Assembly: GCA_910822075.1 (NCBI GenBank)
Contig: CAJVGC010000508.1
Location: forward strand, 8,833,751 to 8,897,750
Length of the DNA stretch: 64,000 bases
Reading direction: 5' to 3'
DNA from: Senecio squalidus
Lineage: Eukaryota > Streptophyta > Magnoliopsida > Asterales > Asteraceae
Shown here: positions 1-11,032 of the stretch, one piece after another
How the letters are laid out: every line of letters begins with the position of its first letter
Numbering within the stretch: the stretch's first letter is position 1
Notes under the pieces: model-generated
The model's input: only the letters and a program-made list of their open reading frames with translations
What the model was told of the DNA's origin: nothing
The model's database searches: none
Made by a program: the position numbers and the translations under genes

Positions 1-2305
1 TAACCTCCGTTGTTGCTGATAGATATAGGATCAAGGTTTCCCCTTCTTTGGGTGCCGTAAGAGTTGGAAGTGCCATGATAAACCTTTTCATTTCCTGTAA
101 AGCTTCTTCAGCTTCTGATGTCCACCGGAAGTCTCCCTTTTTTACACAATTCTTTAAAGTCCGAAAGATTGGTAATGATTTTTCGGCAGATTTTGAGAGA
201 TATCGCCCCAAGGCTATAACTTTGCCATTTAGACTTTGGACTTCTTTCATCGTCTTGGGAGACGGTATACCTTCTAAATCCCGAACCTTCTCCGGGTTTG
301 CTTTAATGCCGTTTGGGGTGACGATATGACCCAAGAACTTCCCTTCTTCCATCCCAAAAGAGCATTTCTTGGGATTGAGCTTCATGTTGATTCTTCGGAG
401 ATTGGCAAACGTCTCCCGAATGTCTTGAATCATGATTTCTTCCGATGTGGATTTTATAACTAGATCATCCACGTACGCTTCTAGGTTTCTTCCAATCTGT
501 TCCGAGAAAGCCTTATCTATCAATCTTTGATAAGTTGCTCCTGCGTTTTTCAATCCAAAAGGCATTTTTCGGTAACAGAAGATCCCCATATCGGTGTGAA
601 AAGCCGTCTTGTCCTCGTCTTCTTTGGCCATTTGTATTTGATGGTAGCCCTTGTATGCATCCAGAAAACACTTGTATCTGAAGCCAACCAGAGCTTCCAC
701 TTTTAAGTCCACTTCCGGCAGTGGATAGGCATCCTTCGGACAAGCGTCGTTGAGATCCTTGAAATCGACACACATCCTCCATGTATTGTCACTCTTTCGG
801 ATCATAACTGGATTAGCTACCCAGGTCCGGTACCGGACTTCGCGGAGAATCCCAGCCTCGGTTAATTGTTTAACTTCTTCACACGCAGCCCTACTTCGGT
901 CGGGTGCTAGACCCCGCTTCTTCTGTACTATCGGGCTTTTCCCTTTCTGGATGGTTAACTTATGTTCGGCTAACCCTCTTGGTACCCCCGTCATATCTGA
1001 GGGTTTCCAAGCAAAGACATCTCTGCTCTGTCGAAGGAGCGTAATAAGTTTTTCCTTACCCTCCTGAGTGAATGTATCTCCGATGGTAACGGTTTGGTCC
1101 GGATGATCCGGATGAATAATAACCTTTCCCATCTTGACTTCTTCTTCTTCCTTCCGTAGTATCCTCTCAATCTTTTGGCATTCCAATACTTTATGCGCCT
1201 CCGGACGGATTTCCACAATTCCTTCGGGAGTAGGGAATTTCATGAGGGAGTGTGCTGTCGACACAATAGCTCCGAGCTTTGCTATCCCGGGCCTTCCAAT
1301 AATGATATTGTATGGAGAGCTGGCCCGAACTACCAGGAAATCAATTTCAATTGTCCGAAACTTTTCATCAGTTCCAATGGTGAGGGGTAACCGGATTTGT
1401 CCTATTGGTTTCACTGCTTCTCCGGAAAAACCAATCAAGTACTGAGAGCATCTCTCCATTCTTTTTTGTACTTCAGGATCTAGCTTCAAAAAGCATTGTT
1501 CAAAAAGTATTTCTGAAGCACTTCCATTGTCGATATAGATCCTGTGTACTGTCTGGTTTCCAACGTCCCCCACCACGACCATTGGGTCGGTGGTTCTTTC
1601 AGCAGTGCCTACCGGAGGAAAAGACATCTCCTGTATCATCCAGGGTTCCATTCTTTCCTCCCGGCGTCCACTACTTTCTCCTTCACAAAAAACCATTTGT
1701 ATCTCCTTTCCTTTTCCTTTTCCGGAGTACTGCGGTCCTTGCTTCTTCTGGCCTCCTAGCTTGATCCCTTCCATTAAATGATTCAGCTGACCAGTTCTTA
1801 CGGCTTCCTCAATCTGCTTCTTTAACTGAAAGCAATCGTTCGTATAGTGTCCTTTGTCTTGATGGAATTCACACCATCGGTCGAGGAATCTCTTGTCTGG
1901 AGTTCCTACCAAAGGAGCTGGAGCAGTGAAGTGTACTTTTCCTTTTTCGGTGGCCAAAACTTCGCTAGGAGTCTTGCTTAGTTCGGTGAAGCTGACTTGT
2001 CTCCGAGATTCTCCGGAAGAAACGAAAGGGGATGTTCGGACAGATCCTCGTCCGAACCTTCTTTCGTGACTGCCGGGAGAAAAACTTTTCCGGTTTGGAG
2101 AAGGCCTCCATGGAGGACTCGCTGGTGGAAAGACCGTTTTCGATCCCTTTCGGGATGCAGCTGTATTAGCTTCCAAATATTGTCTCGAGGCTTCCTTACC
2201 ATTGAGGAACCTCTTCACACGTTCCATCATTTCGTCCACCGTCTCGGGTACCCTGGCGTTGAGTTTCGCGATGAGGGCCGGTATCCGGATCCCTTCCATG
2301 AACCC
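1..2305 (-). CDS. Gag C-terminus / protease / reverse transcriptase (partial pol)
   Basis: One frame stays open from 2305 to base 1 and is cut by the window edge. In order it encodes the gag C-terminal region with a zinc-knuckle-like stretch (WCEFHQDKGHYTNDCFQLKK), an aspartic protease region, then RT with CVDFKD, FGLKNAGATYQRL and the catalytic YVDDLVIKS near 475-450, followed by the RT connection region (KSAEKSLPIFRTLKNC). The protease active site reads YIDNGSAS, so D-N-G replaces the usual D-T/S-G; I recall DNG variants in this lineage, so it need not be inactive. The frame is the same as gag and is separated from it by one amber codon at 2306-2308. Reverse transcription in cytoplasmic particles is the family role. 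Confidence 0.85.
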
Positions 2306-3034
2306 CTAAACTTTCAACATATTATCTCCTCCTTTAATCTGGAGGAGCTCCCGCTTCCATCTCTCTACAAAATCTTGGAGACTTTCGTTTCCCCTTTGCT
2401 TGATTTTAGCAATATCAGTAGGGCCTCGAGTGTACCTGCGTTGCTGCATGAAATAGAGTTCAAACTTCTTCTTCAGATCTTTGAAACTATCGATGCCTTC
2501 TTCCGGCAACTCACCGAACCATATTCTCGCCGGCCCAACAAAAGTTTGGGCAAACATCCGGCACCAAATCGGCATAGGCCAGCCTTCAGTATCAGCTGCC
2601 CCGGAGAAAATGACCAAATGATCATCAGGGTCACCACTTCCGTCGTAGGTGCGTACGATGCTAGGCATCTTCACTTTTCGAGGCATCTTGAATGTGGAGA
2701 TCCTCCGAGTGAACTTAGAAGCGAAGTCTGACTGATAAGGGAGGCTTAGATCCTCCTCGTCGTCACTATCTTCTCGCTCCGATTCACTCATGTAGCGAAT
2801 CTTTCGGGCAACCGGAGGAGTCTTTCGGGAATGATCTTTCTTCTTCTTTCGCTCATGTTCTTCCAGCATGGCCTTAAGCGCGTCATAGTTCTGTTCAAGG
2901 AACTTCTCAGAGATCCCCATACTTTTCTCTACGTTAGTCTGATCATTACCCGGAGTTTCGTCTTCAATTATTGGTTCCATATTATTTCCTGAGGTACTAC
3001 CGATAAAAGGCGTGTATGGTCCTGTAGAAGCCAT
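2306..3034 (-). CDS. Gag polyprotein N-terminal part, ends at an amber codon
   Basis: 242 codons starting at an ATG four bases past the primer binding site, the usual place for gag. The first 110 residues are low-complexity, with an acidic SEREDSDDEEDL stretch. From about residue 125 the sequence matches a Retrotrans_gag-type capsid domain (PSIVRTYDGSGDPDDHL, then FAQTFVGPARIWF, then LQDFVERWKRELLQI). The frame ends in TAG after MLKV, but the same frame continues at once with GFMEGIRIPALIAKLN, normal gag sequence. The stop is therefore either a single nonsense mutation or, less likely, a suppressed codon. Role by family: capsid shell of the virus-like particle. Confidence 0.85.
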   Translation of the reverse strand: MASTGPYTPFIGSTSGNNMEPIIEDETPGNDQTNVEKSMGISEKFLEQNYDALKAMLEEHERKKKKDHSRKTPPVARKIRYMSESEREDSDDEEDLSLPYQSDFASKFTRRISTFKMPRKVKMPSIVRTYDGSGDPDDHLVIFSGAADTEGWPMPIWCRMFAQTFVGPARIWFGELPEEGIDSFKDLKKKFELYFMQQRRYTRGPTDIAKIKQRGNESLQDFVERWKRELLQIKGGDNMLKV

Positions 3035-3037
3035 AAA

Positions 3038-3056
3038 GGTCCCACGGATGGCGCCA
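3038..3056 (-). other. Primer binding site of the left LTR element
   Basis: On the minus strand TGGCGCCATCCGTGGGACC starts two bases inside the LTR end (...GCAACA). The same 19 bases follow the 5' LTR of the second element at 17141. The first bases TGGCGCC fit the 3' end of tRNAs ending GGCGCCA. The exact primer tRNA is not determined. Confidence 0.8.
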
Positions 3057-3325
3057 AATGTTGCGACACCGGAATGTCACAAGTACAATCGGGTAGAAGG
3101 TTCGGATCCGATAGAGCTGATCCGAAGAAGACCTTCAGCCTAGTTCTTATCTCCGATCCTGAACTATCTGCACAAGCAGGCAAACACACGAGTAAACGGA
3201 GCGGGGATGATCCCCTGGTTTACCTCGGGCGTAAGAGTAAGATTACGAAGAGTAAGAGTAAATAAGTAAAGTAAGAGTGTATAGTGTTTATGAACGTTAC
3301 CCTTGAAGTGAAGAGTGAGCTTGGT

Positions 3326-3332
3326 ATTTATA
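3326..3332 (-). promoter_or_regulatory. TATA box of the LTR promoter
   Basis: Minus strand reads CTATAAATACC inside the LTR, about 290 bp upstream of the gag ATG, a normal place for an LTR promoter. Confidence 0.5.
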
Positions 3333-3521
3333 GATCTTGAGTTTCGGATAATAACATGCTCTAAGTATAATACCTTGTTTATCCTGGAGATATTGCGAAG
3401 TATTGTACTTTCTGTCGAGAAGTCATCCTTCGGCCTTATGGTCCTTAGGATGCTCTTCGGATAATAGATGTTGTTTAGATTCCTTTTCTTAGAGATTGTG
3501 CCCAGTTAAAAGATCTTTCGG

Positions 3522-3569
3522 CGTACCATCGGTTTGGCCGATAGATGTCTATCGGCTACCGATGGTACG
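3522..3569. repeat. Long perfect hairpin at the LTR outer end
   Basis: CGTACCATCGGT (3522-3533) pairs with ACCGATGGTACG (3558-3569). Inside it GCCGATAGA (3537-3545) pairs with TCTATCGGC (3548-3556). That makes a 12+9 bp stem with a small internal loop and a 2-base tip. Confidence 0.85.
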
Positions 3570-3575
3570 TCATCA

Positions 3576-3802
3576 CTACCACCAATCTCCAAACCATTTG
3601 GTATCACGACAAAGCAAAAACATTCAAGTAGTAAGGTTAATGTAAAAAGATCATCAACCGAAGCTTCTGCACTTGCTCCTTCGACGAGCTTAAAGCCTCC
3701 TGAGCCGAAGCCGTTTGTTGTTAGGCCGGATAAGACTACTGATCTTATTACTGCTAGTCTGGATTTCTTCTTTCGGTTTGGGACCGGTGGTTTTGTTTCT
3801 GG
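3576..3802 (+). pseudogene. Duplicated exon 1 of the thioredoxin-fold gene, cut by an LTR
   Basis: The sequence after the LTR encodes ISKPFG...KPPEPKPFVVRPDKTTD, then LITASLDFFFRFGTGGFVSG. It aligns with exon 1 of the gene at 6462 (APEPKPFAVKPEKTVDLITA). The exon-end donor is kept (TCTGG then GTATGT). The start codon and transit-peptide start are replaced by the LTR, and no exons 2-12 follow before 6461. The frame is open leftward into the LTR to an ATG at 3534, giving a chimeric frame ending at 3857. Whether this copy was once a whole gene or only a partial duplication cannot be told here. Confidence 0.75.
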
Positions 3803-4837
3803 GTATGTCGTCTTATTAACATTTAAAATTTGTGTTAATTACATAAATCATTTATAAAGTTTAACCATAATCATTGTTTTCATTTTAAGTTTTAAAAATT
3901 GTGTAAATCATCTATTTACGGAAACTAATTATCTTTTCTGTTTCTAAAATGGATGACCGTTAAAATCATCGTCATCTCTAAGTTTCAAAAATTGTATAAA
4001 TCGTCTACTTACGAAAATTAACCTTTTCGTTCCTAAAATGAATGTTCGTTAAATTTTTTACATTAAAAATCATCATCAAGTAATTACATATTTCATTCCT
4101 AAATGATTGTCCACTAAAAATTAGGACTTAAAAATATAGTGACCCTATGCGATCGCTCATATCGCATATGTCCAGATCTTCCATTAATGACTTATTAAAA
4201 TATAAAAAGGCTATAGTACTTCGGAAGCTAAGGTTCCGAATAAGGTTTGGGAACATCATATGACATATATCTAAAACTTAGTCCTTCGGTCACAATTTAA
4301 TTGTACGCTTTTCTATTTGTATCTTCTCATATCCGTCAAATTGGATGGGTTTGAAAAATACATATAGATATAATATATATACTCAAATCAATTGTCATAT
4401 TTATATATTAACTATCTAACAATTTAAAAATTATTTTATAATACTTTTGGAATTTTAATAAAAAAGTATTAAACACAGCTGATAAGAAATTATTTAATAG
4501 TATAATCAGCTTTCTACCTCAACGGAAATGCGGGTTCGACTCCCTGCTACGCCCTTATTTTCTTTAACAAAAACTGAATATACAAGGTAATTATTTACTT
4601 TTCTTGGCTAACCTTTGATGCTCTACACATTGACTTTTTATTTTCAATAACAGATATTAAATCACTCACGTTTTGGTTTGTATCAGCTTGGATCGGTTCG
4701 GTTAAAAAATAACCTTTTATTTTTATAAGATTTTGGTTTAGTTTTTTTTCTTCTTAGTTTTAAGAAGACTACATCCGCCGCAACTCGCGGGACAAACTCA
4801 CTCATATTTTACAATTTGCAAAATACTTTATTATTAT
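3803..4837. other. Intergenic AT-rich stretch with degenerate repeats
   Basis: No gene seen. At 3831-4110 there are degenerate units of the 'ttaattacataaatc ... tcgttcctaaaatg' kind that recur at 46280-46510 and 61681-62015. At 4529-4553 a tRNA-like T-arm (GGGTTCGACTCCC) occurs without a complete cloverleaf. Confidence 0.6.
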
Positions 4838-5250
4838 TTTATACCACTTTTGTTTAAATAAATAATATAATATACAACTAATGGTTTTGTAAAACACCTT
4901 TACCATTAATTTTTTATTTTTATTTTTATTTGTATTATTAATATTATTATTATTATAATTATTACTAAATATTATTATTAATATTATTATTATTATAATT
5001 ATTACTAAATATTATTATTAATATTATTATAATTATTAATAAAAAAGATTAAAATCTTGTTTTGGTTACATTTTACTCTTTGATCATATCTTAAATTTTA
5101 TGTTTTTTTTTCTTCTTTATGATATTAAATAAGATTGCATATTATTTTATTATTATTGTATACCACTTTTATTAAATAAATAATATAATATACAATTAAT
5201 CGTTTTGTAAAACCACTTTACCATCAATTTTTGTATTTTTTTTTATTGGT
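4838..5250. repeat. AT-rich local duplications and 40-bp tandem repeat
   Basis: A 40-bp unit of TTA/ATA triplets is repeated about 2.5 times at 4931-5030. The segment 4838-4920 (taccacttttgtttaaataa...) recurs at 5160-5235. Flanking sequence of 5041-5130 recurs at 5795-5905. No coding content seen. Confidence 0.7.
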
Positions 5251-5268
5251 ATTATTATTATTATTATT

Positions 5269-5289
<21 letters not shown>

Positions 5290-5300
<11 letters not shown>

Positions 5301-5776
5301 ATAAAAGAAAGACCTAAAATACCACTTGGCAAAATGGTAACCATTGACCATTAGATCATTTTGATGATGTCATCGTTAATAATTTCATATTAACCCTTTT
5401 AATTTTAACAATTTCAATAATTCTTTTCATACAAATACAAATTATTGGTATAGAAAGAAAATTAAATTATTTTATTATTTTACGAGTGTTTTGTGTATAA
5501 AAAGAAAACATATCATATAAAAAAAATCTTATGTTCTTTTTTTTCTTTCTATTTACTCATGTTTTTTAGTTTTTTACATATTATAATTATTTTATATTTA
5601 AGGTTTTTCGCGAATTACGCCGTAAATGTTTTCTTTAACTCAACATTTGTTAATCTAATCATTTTTTACATGACTAATAGCTTTCTATTAATCTTTTTAT
5701 ATAGGTTTTATGTTATTTATTAACATTATATTTTTTCGATATAATTATTAACGTATTACGTGGGCCAATAAGCTAG
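5290..5776 (+). mobile_element. Helitron-like non-autonomous fragment
   Basis: It starts with ATATAATAAAAGAAAGACC and ends with ...GGGCCAATAAGCTAG followed by T. A related copy with the same start style and CTAG|T end is at 25025-27215. Ends with CTAG before T, a TC start and no target duplication are Helitron traits; only the 3' end and the related copy are visible here. No transposase. Confidence 0.4.
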
Positions 5777-6461
5777 TTATTAAAAAAGTAAAAATCCTTT
5801 CTTTGTTTAATTTTTTTTTTCTTTTTTTTTTTTTACGTTTTGTTTCGGTTACATTTTACTCTTTCATATCTTAGATTTTATGGGTTTTTTTCCTTTACGA
5901 TATTAAATTAGATAGCTACGTATGTTATTTTTAGATTATAGATTCGTTTAGTTTTTATTTTGGAGTATTATTTTTTTTTTCATATTAATATTTTATCTTT
6001 CTTTTTCGAGTCACGTTATCAAAATAAAATAAGCCTAGCTCATAAATTTCACTTTTTTGTTGTTTTACATAAAACATATATATATATATAGTGATACAAG
6101 CAAGACGTGGTTCATATTTATATATAAACTTTTAACTAAAAATAAAATAAGATATATACATTTTAAAAGCCCGTCACAACACGCAAAAAAAATTTCTCGT
6201 TCTTTTCTCATTCTCAAACCCTTAAATCAAACATATACTTAAATCGAAAATAGTAAGCTCTCTCAAATAAGACAAAAATAAAAATGACTTTCACTTTATT
6301 TTCGGATTACACTTTTTATGTGGTGTAGAAAGAAGAACAAGCTACACACCAAATCAACTTCTAATCATTCATTCATTCCCCTCCAAATTCCCAACTGATT
6401 TTCTCAGCGGCTTTACGTCGAACACTTTCCAAACACAAAACCCAACAACTCGCCAGCGATT
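5777..6461. other. AT-rich region and presumed promoter/5' UTR of the next gene
   Basis: T-rich tracts at 5808-5835, then AT-rich sequence with a (TA)n run at 6077-6090. The last 70 bases before 6462 are less AT-rich and likely 5' UTR. No clear TATA box can be assigned. Confidence 0.4.
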
Positions 6462-9400
6462 ATGGCCGGCGTTCTCAACTTCACCTCATTACCACGAATC
6501 TCCAAACCCATACGACGTCATTTCAAACCAATTCCATCAAATCCCAACAGGGTTTTTGTTATTAGATCATCAGCAGAAGTTTCTGATACAGCTACATCTT
6601 CGGTTAAAGATGTAATCACTCCTCCGGCTAATTTTAAAGCTCCGGAGCCTAAGCCTTTTGCTGTTAAACCGGAGAAAACTGTTGACTTAATTACTGCTAG
6701 TTTGAATTTGTTGTTTCGCCTTGGGACGGGTGTTTTTGTTTCTGGGTAGGTTATACTGATATGTTTAATATGTTCAGACACGCATAAAATGATTGTATTT
6801 CTTTAAGTTTTGTTAAATATAGCCCCAGACTATGTTTAAGAAGTTCAGACGTGCATAAAAGAGATAGTTATTTAAATTGTAGGGACGGTTATTATCAATG
6901 TAAAACTCTTTTATGCATGTCTGCACTTTTTAAACATAGCCTTGGCCGGGACTATTTTTATCACGTGTAGACATTAGTGATTGAATTAGTGAATTAAATA
7001 GGTACTAGGAAATAAGTAGTATGTTGTTATTCTAGGAAATAGATTAAATAAACATAAATTGTATTATTTTTTGTTTTGTTTTCTAATTTTGTATTTGATC
7101 TATCAGGTATTCGGTTTCTTTTGTTCCTAAGAATGAGTATCCATCTGGCCAGTATGGTATCGAAGTTGGAGGTAATCATCATATATGGTGCTACAAATAT
7201 TCTTTCAGAATAATGATTTTTTCCGGTTTTAAATGTTGTTAATTACGTAAATACGACATATCATATATGTTATGCTTGCAGGTTATGTAGCAAAAGAGAC
7301 CTCCAAGTTAGGACCCAGACCGGAAAAGCCTATTGAGTTATACGAGTTTGAAGGGTACTTACAAAGACAAATTCTTTTTTTATTTTATTTTAATATGTTG
7401 TTCATTTTTGAAGATTTGATGTTTGCACATTGTGACTAACTCCGTGTATTACCTTCTCGTTATTCGGAATTTTCGTGGAAACTTCAGCTGCCCTTTCTGT
7501 CGGAAGGTAAGATCCACATTTATGGATTATAAGTTTTTACTTGTTCAATATTATCCTGTTAAGATATAATAAATAGTGGACTTGTTTGAAACGAATAGTA
7601 CCAAAATACTGAGGATGTAACTGAAATGAACAGATCATTGATTTTTTGTCTGTGTGGAATTATAGGTTCGAGAAATTGTTGCAGTGTTAGATCTTGATGT
7701 ATTATATTATCCTTGCCCAAGAAATGGTCCAAATTTCCGTCCCAAGGCTAACCAACTGGGTGGGAAGAAGATGTTTCCTTATATGGTATATGCTAATACT
7801 CTTTCCCTATCATTAACATATAATAACTTCACTTATAAGTATGAAATATAAAAATTGAAAATCGTTATCTTCATATATCTTTCGTTTCAGGTAGATCCCA
7901 ATACAGGAGTTTCGATGTATGAATCCGATGACATTATAAACTATCTATGTCAAAAATACGGTTAGCACCCTTTCTTCATATCGTTCTCTTTTTCTCGGAT
8001 ATTTCGCCACTAAATTAAAATTTTGACAATTCCATTCCCCAGGTGATGGAACTGTGCCGTTAGCTTTGCGACTTGGTCTGCTGACAGTAAGTTATATACT
8101 ACCCGATATTGAATCTTTCATATAACGCAGGAACAGAATATACATCATATATTTTTTCAGTTCATTCTTGCTGACCAACTCTTTTATAGACTTTGACCGC
8201 AGGTTTTGCCATGATCGGTCGTATGGGGAAGGTACAGTTTTCAAACTTCTTAGTAATCATTACATTGTAATTTACAAGCGAGTTTTAAGTTTTCGTGGAG
8301 GCCCCTCTAGACGGGAAACCCGGGAAACCCAATTAGCCATAACTTTTAATATGATGCCACATCAGTGTCCACCAATTCAGAGATAATGAAGTCAGCAAAT
8401 ATGCTGGCAAAATGGGTGGGTTAGATTAGGGGACAAATTGGGTAAATCATTTGTGCTTAGCAAATTGGCCAGAGTTGGTTGACCCGACACACTTTTGTTC
8501 ATAAATTTAAATAATCGTATTAATAATTGATATTTAATGTGTCAAATATGATTATAAAACAAAAAATATTAGTTTTAATAAATTTTATTTTAATAAAATA
8601 TATTTGGATTATCTTAAATCCATTTGACCATTTGGCACGTCTTCTTTTGAGCTATTTTTATATTTTTCGGTTTGAGATAAAACATGACCTGAATCGGAAC
8701 GCTCATTAGTAAATTGGTCAAAAATGCCAAATCTAATCGACAAGCTGATACATCTACAACTTCAGGGGAGCATCTATACCAAGGCAAAGATGCCATCTCA
8801 ACCTCTTGAAGTATGGGCGTATGAGGTAAGATCCCATACTTAACTTGCTAAATTAGCACTGAATATTTCCTTAACTTGATACCACATACCCATTTTAGGC
8901 ATCTCCGTTTAGCAAACTTGTGCGAGAAGTACTTGTGGAGTTGGAGCTACCACATATTCTTCACAGGTAAAATCTTATACTTGAGTTGTATATAGCTTAA
9001 TTGATATTCTATAATCCGCTTTTTAGTTTTTATCCATTTTTTTTGTTTTTTGAAAATAATTAATGTATTGAACATGATAACTAAAATTATACTATTTGAT
9101 TTATAGATAAAAAAAGTTTACTTATAACCATTTGGGACATTATAAGTATTTGAATACACATTACACGACTTTTGACCCCGTTTTCCTCATTTTGAACAAT
9201 TTCATTTTTAGCTAATTTTATACATTTTTTTTTTCGTTATAAATAAAATTCAACCTGCATTGACTTGTTATACTGGGTTTAAGAGAATTCTAATTTGCTT
9301 TGGATTCATGTTTAGCCTACCCCAACTATGTTGAGATAAAAGGCTAATATAGTAGAAAGAGCTGATCGAAACTTAATATAGGGCATAATCTTGTCTTCAT

Positions 9401-10117
9401 GGGGTATAGGATTTTGAATTCCAATGGTAATGTGCATAAAAACTGCATAAAACTTTTCTTTCTTTCAGTTGTGCTCGGGGCAGCCCAAAACGACAGGAAT
9501 TATATGAGAGGATTGGCCACTTTCAGGTACACTTTCTTTCAGTTCTTCAAGATCTTTTTATATCATTAAGTAGAGTTGACAAAAATCATGTCAGGAAACT
9601 TTTATATGGGGGGTAATAACTTGTCGGGTCAGCTAACCTGTCCACTTTTTGTTCTATATATGTAAATATGATTGTATTGAATATGATTACGAAGCTATAA
9701 TTTAATATAATTATATAATCTTTTAAAAATAAAACGATTTAGGATGAAGTAAATATTTTGATACATTATTAGCAAATTTTGAGCCATTCGTTTTTAACTA
9801 ATTAATTATTTATCTAACCTGCTATCAGTCAACTACAACCCAAATTGACCCGTTTCCATATAAACTGGCTGAAATTGTCACCTTTGTATCTTGATATACA
9901 TATCAAGTTTTAGCTAACAGGAATGACAAATACACCCCAAGTAACACTTAAATATTCTGAATCGATTCACTTCCAATGTAAATGATATACGTAAAAAAGT
10001 TCTGAATTGATTCACTTTCATTGACAGGCGCCTTATCTAGAAGATCCAAACACGGGGGTGAACATGTTTGAGAGTGCTGAAATTATTGATTATTTAAGAG
10101 CTACTTATGCTCTTTGA
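6462..10117 (+). CDS. Plastid protein with two thioredoxin-fold (GST N-terminal) domains
   Basis: Twelve exons with GT-AG borders give 330 codons: 6462-6745, 7107-7171, 7282-7354, 7488-7506, 7666-7785, 7891-7960, 8043-8086, 8190-8231, 8766-8825, 8899-8966, 9469-9526, 10028-10117. Residues 1-45 are Ser/Arg-rich with few acids, like a chloroplast transit peptide. Domain 1 (about 135-215) has the redox motif CPFC (142-145), a FPYMVDP cis-Pro type segment and YESDDIINYL. Domain 2 (about 250-330) repeats this layout (APYLEDPNTGV, FESAEIIDYL) but has SPFS where domain 1 has CPFC. It resembles the Arabidopsis pair annotated as 'thioredoxin family protein' AT4G10000/AT5G03880. The substrate is unknown. 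All junctions keep frame and the gene looks functional. The ATG was chosen because it opens the transit peptide. Confidence 0.88.
6830..6939. repeat. Inverted repeat in intron 1
   Basis: CTATGTTTAAGAAGTTCAGA...GCATAAAAGAG (6830-6863) is inverted at 6906-6939 with about 4 mismatches in 34. The spacer is about 42 bp. It is probably a degraded foldback MITE; no target duplication was identified. Confidence 0.65.
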
Positions 10118-11024
10118 CAAGAAAGGTGATCTGAATGATTTATGGCTCTTCATGATCCCTTTTTATGTATATTTACCTACATTTTCTTGTAAAAATATAT
10201 GGCTATAGATATATATACTTCCATGGGAACTATTAGAGGTAGTTGTCCACATTTCTCACAAATACGATGCATACATATTATAATTGAAAAAGGTTATCGT
10301 ATGATGCAAGTTATATGTATGTATGTGCTCGTATGTCTATCTTTGAGTTGCAAAATTTGTTGTTTTTGTTTTCATACGTGTGAGCTGATTTTTGTAAGGT
10401 ATTTTAAGATACTTGCATACTGGAATTCTTTGGAGAAGGTACCTTTCGGGCAAAATTGGTTCTAATGCACGGCCTTTTTTTACTTCTCATTTAAATTCTT
10501 CATTCATGGTTTATTAGCACGACTTTCAAAACAATATGAGACTAGCTCCTTGCAATGCTAATCTCGAACATGATAATGATATGTTACTTCCTCAAACCAT
10601 CATAATGCATGCTCAAGGAATTTTCGCGAGCTTGGTTGTTTCTTTTCTTTTATTTTAAGATAAGGGATTTTTAAAGTTACAAAAGATTCAGTGTGGGTTT
10701 TATTTAAAATTCCACTCACATTACTATTCACCTTATTTTTATTCATTTCAAATTCAAAAAGAATGTATATATTTAATATAGTTGGGATAAAAACCAAAAA
10801 TTCCAATCAAAAAAGTAATCCAAAAAAAGAAGTTGAATAGTAGGTCAAAAGAATTTTATTTTTGAATGACAAGGTCAAATTGGAGCTACTCCTTTCCCCC
10901 CAACCCACCCAAAAAAGGAAAAAGAATGTTTGCTTTACATAAGTTAAGAGGCATCAATGTTTTCCTTAAGTTAATGAGTCCAAATTGTGGAATTAAATGT
11001 AATCCTTTGACCAAAATTAGGTAT
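10118..11024. other. 3' UTR and AT-rich spacer
   Basis: Sequence after the TGA at 10115-10117. Short reading frames here show no domain and no codon pattern. I see nothing else. Confidence 0.5.
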
Positions 11025-11032
11025 ATTTCAAG

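Larger units (their letters stand above)
1..3575 (-). mobile_element. Ty3/gypsy (Tat-like) LTR retrotransposon, 5' part
   Basis: The 5' end of a minus-strand LTR retrotransposon enters from the left edge. Reading right to left it has one LTR (3575-3059), a primer binding site, gag and a pol frame that is open to base 1. The gag zinc-knuckle style and RT resemble those of the complete element at 16549-24631, which has the Tat-type second RNase H. Both elements share the same primer binding site core, so I infer the same lineage. The other LTR and the integrase lie outside the window. The open 2.3-kb pol frame suggests a fairly recent insertion. The right flank is a copy of exon 1 of a host gene. 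Confidence 0.9.
3059..3575 (-). repeat. LTR (5') of the left Tat-like element
   Basis: About 515 bp bounded by TG...CA on the plus strand (TGTTGCGACA at 3059). The outer end is CA at 3571-3572 or 3574-3575. It lies next to the primer binding site and has a TATA box in the right orientation. The outer end carries a strong hairpin (3522-3569). The second LTR is outside the window, so the target duplication cannot be checked. Confidence 0.75.

Noticed and set aside
2..3034. Many plus-strand frames in the first 3 kb
   Set aside because: They are reverse-complement shadows of the minus-strand gag-pol of the left retrotransposon.
4510..4553. tRNA gene
   Set aside because: Only a T-arm-like GGGTTCGACTCCC is present; no acceptor, D or anticodon arms could be paired.
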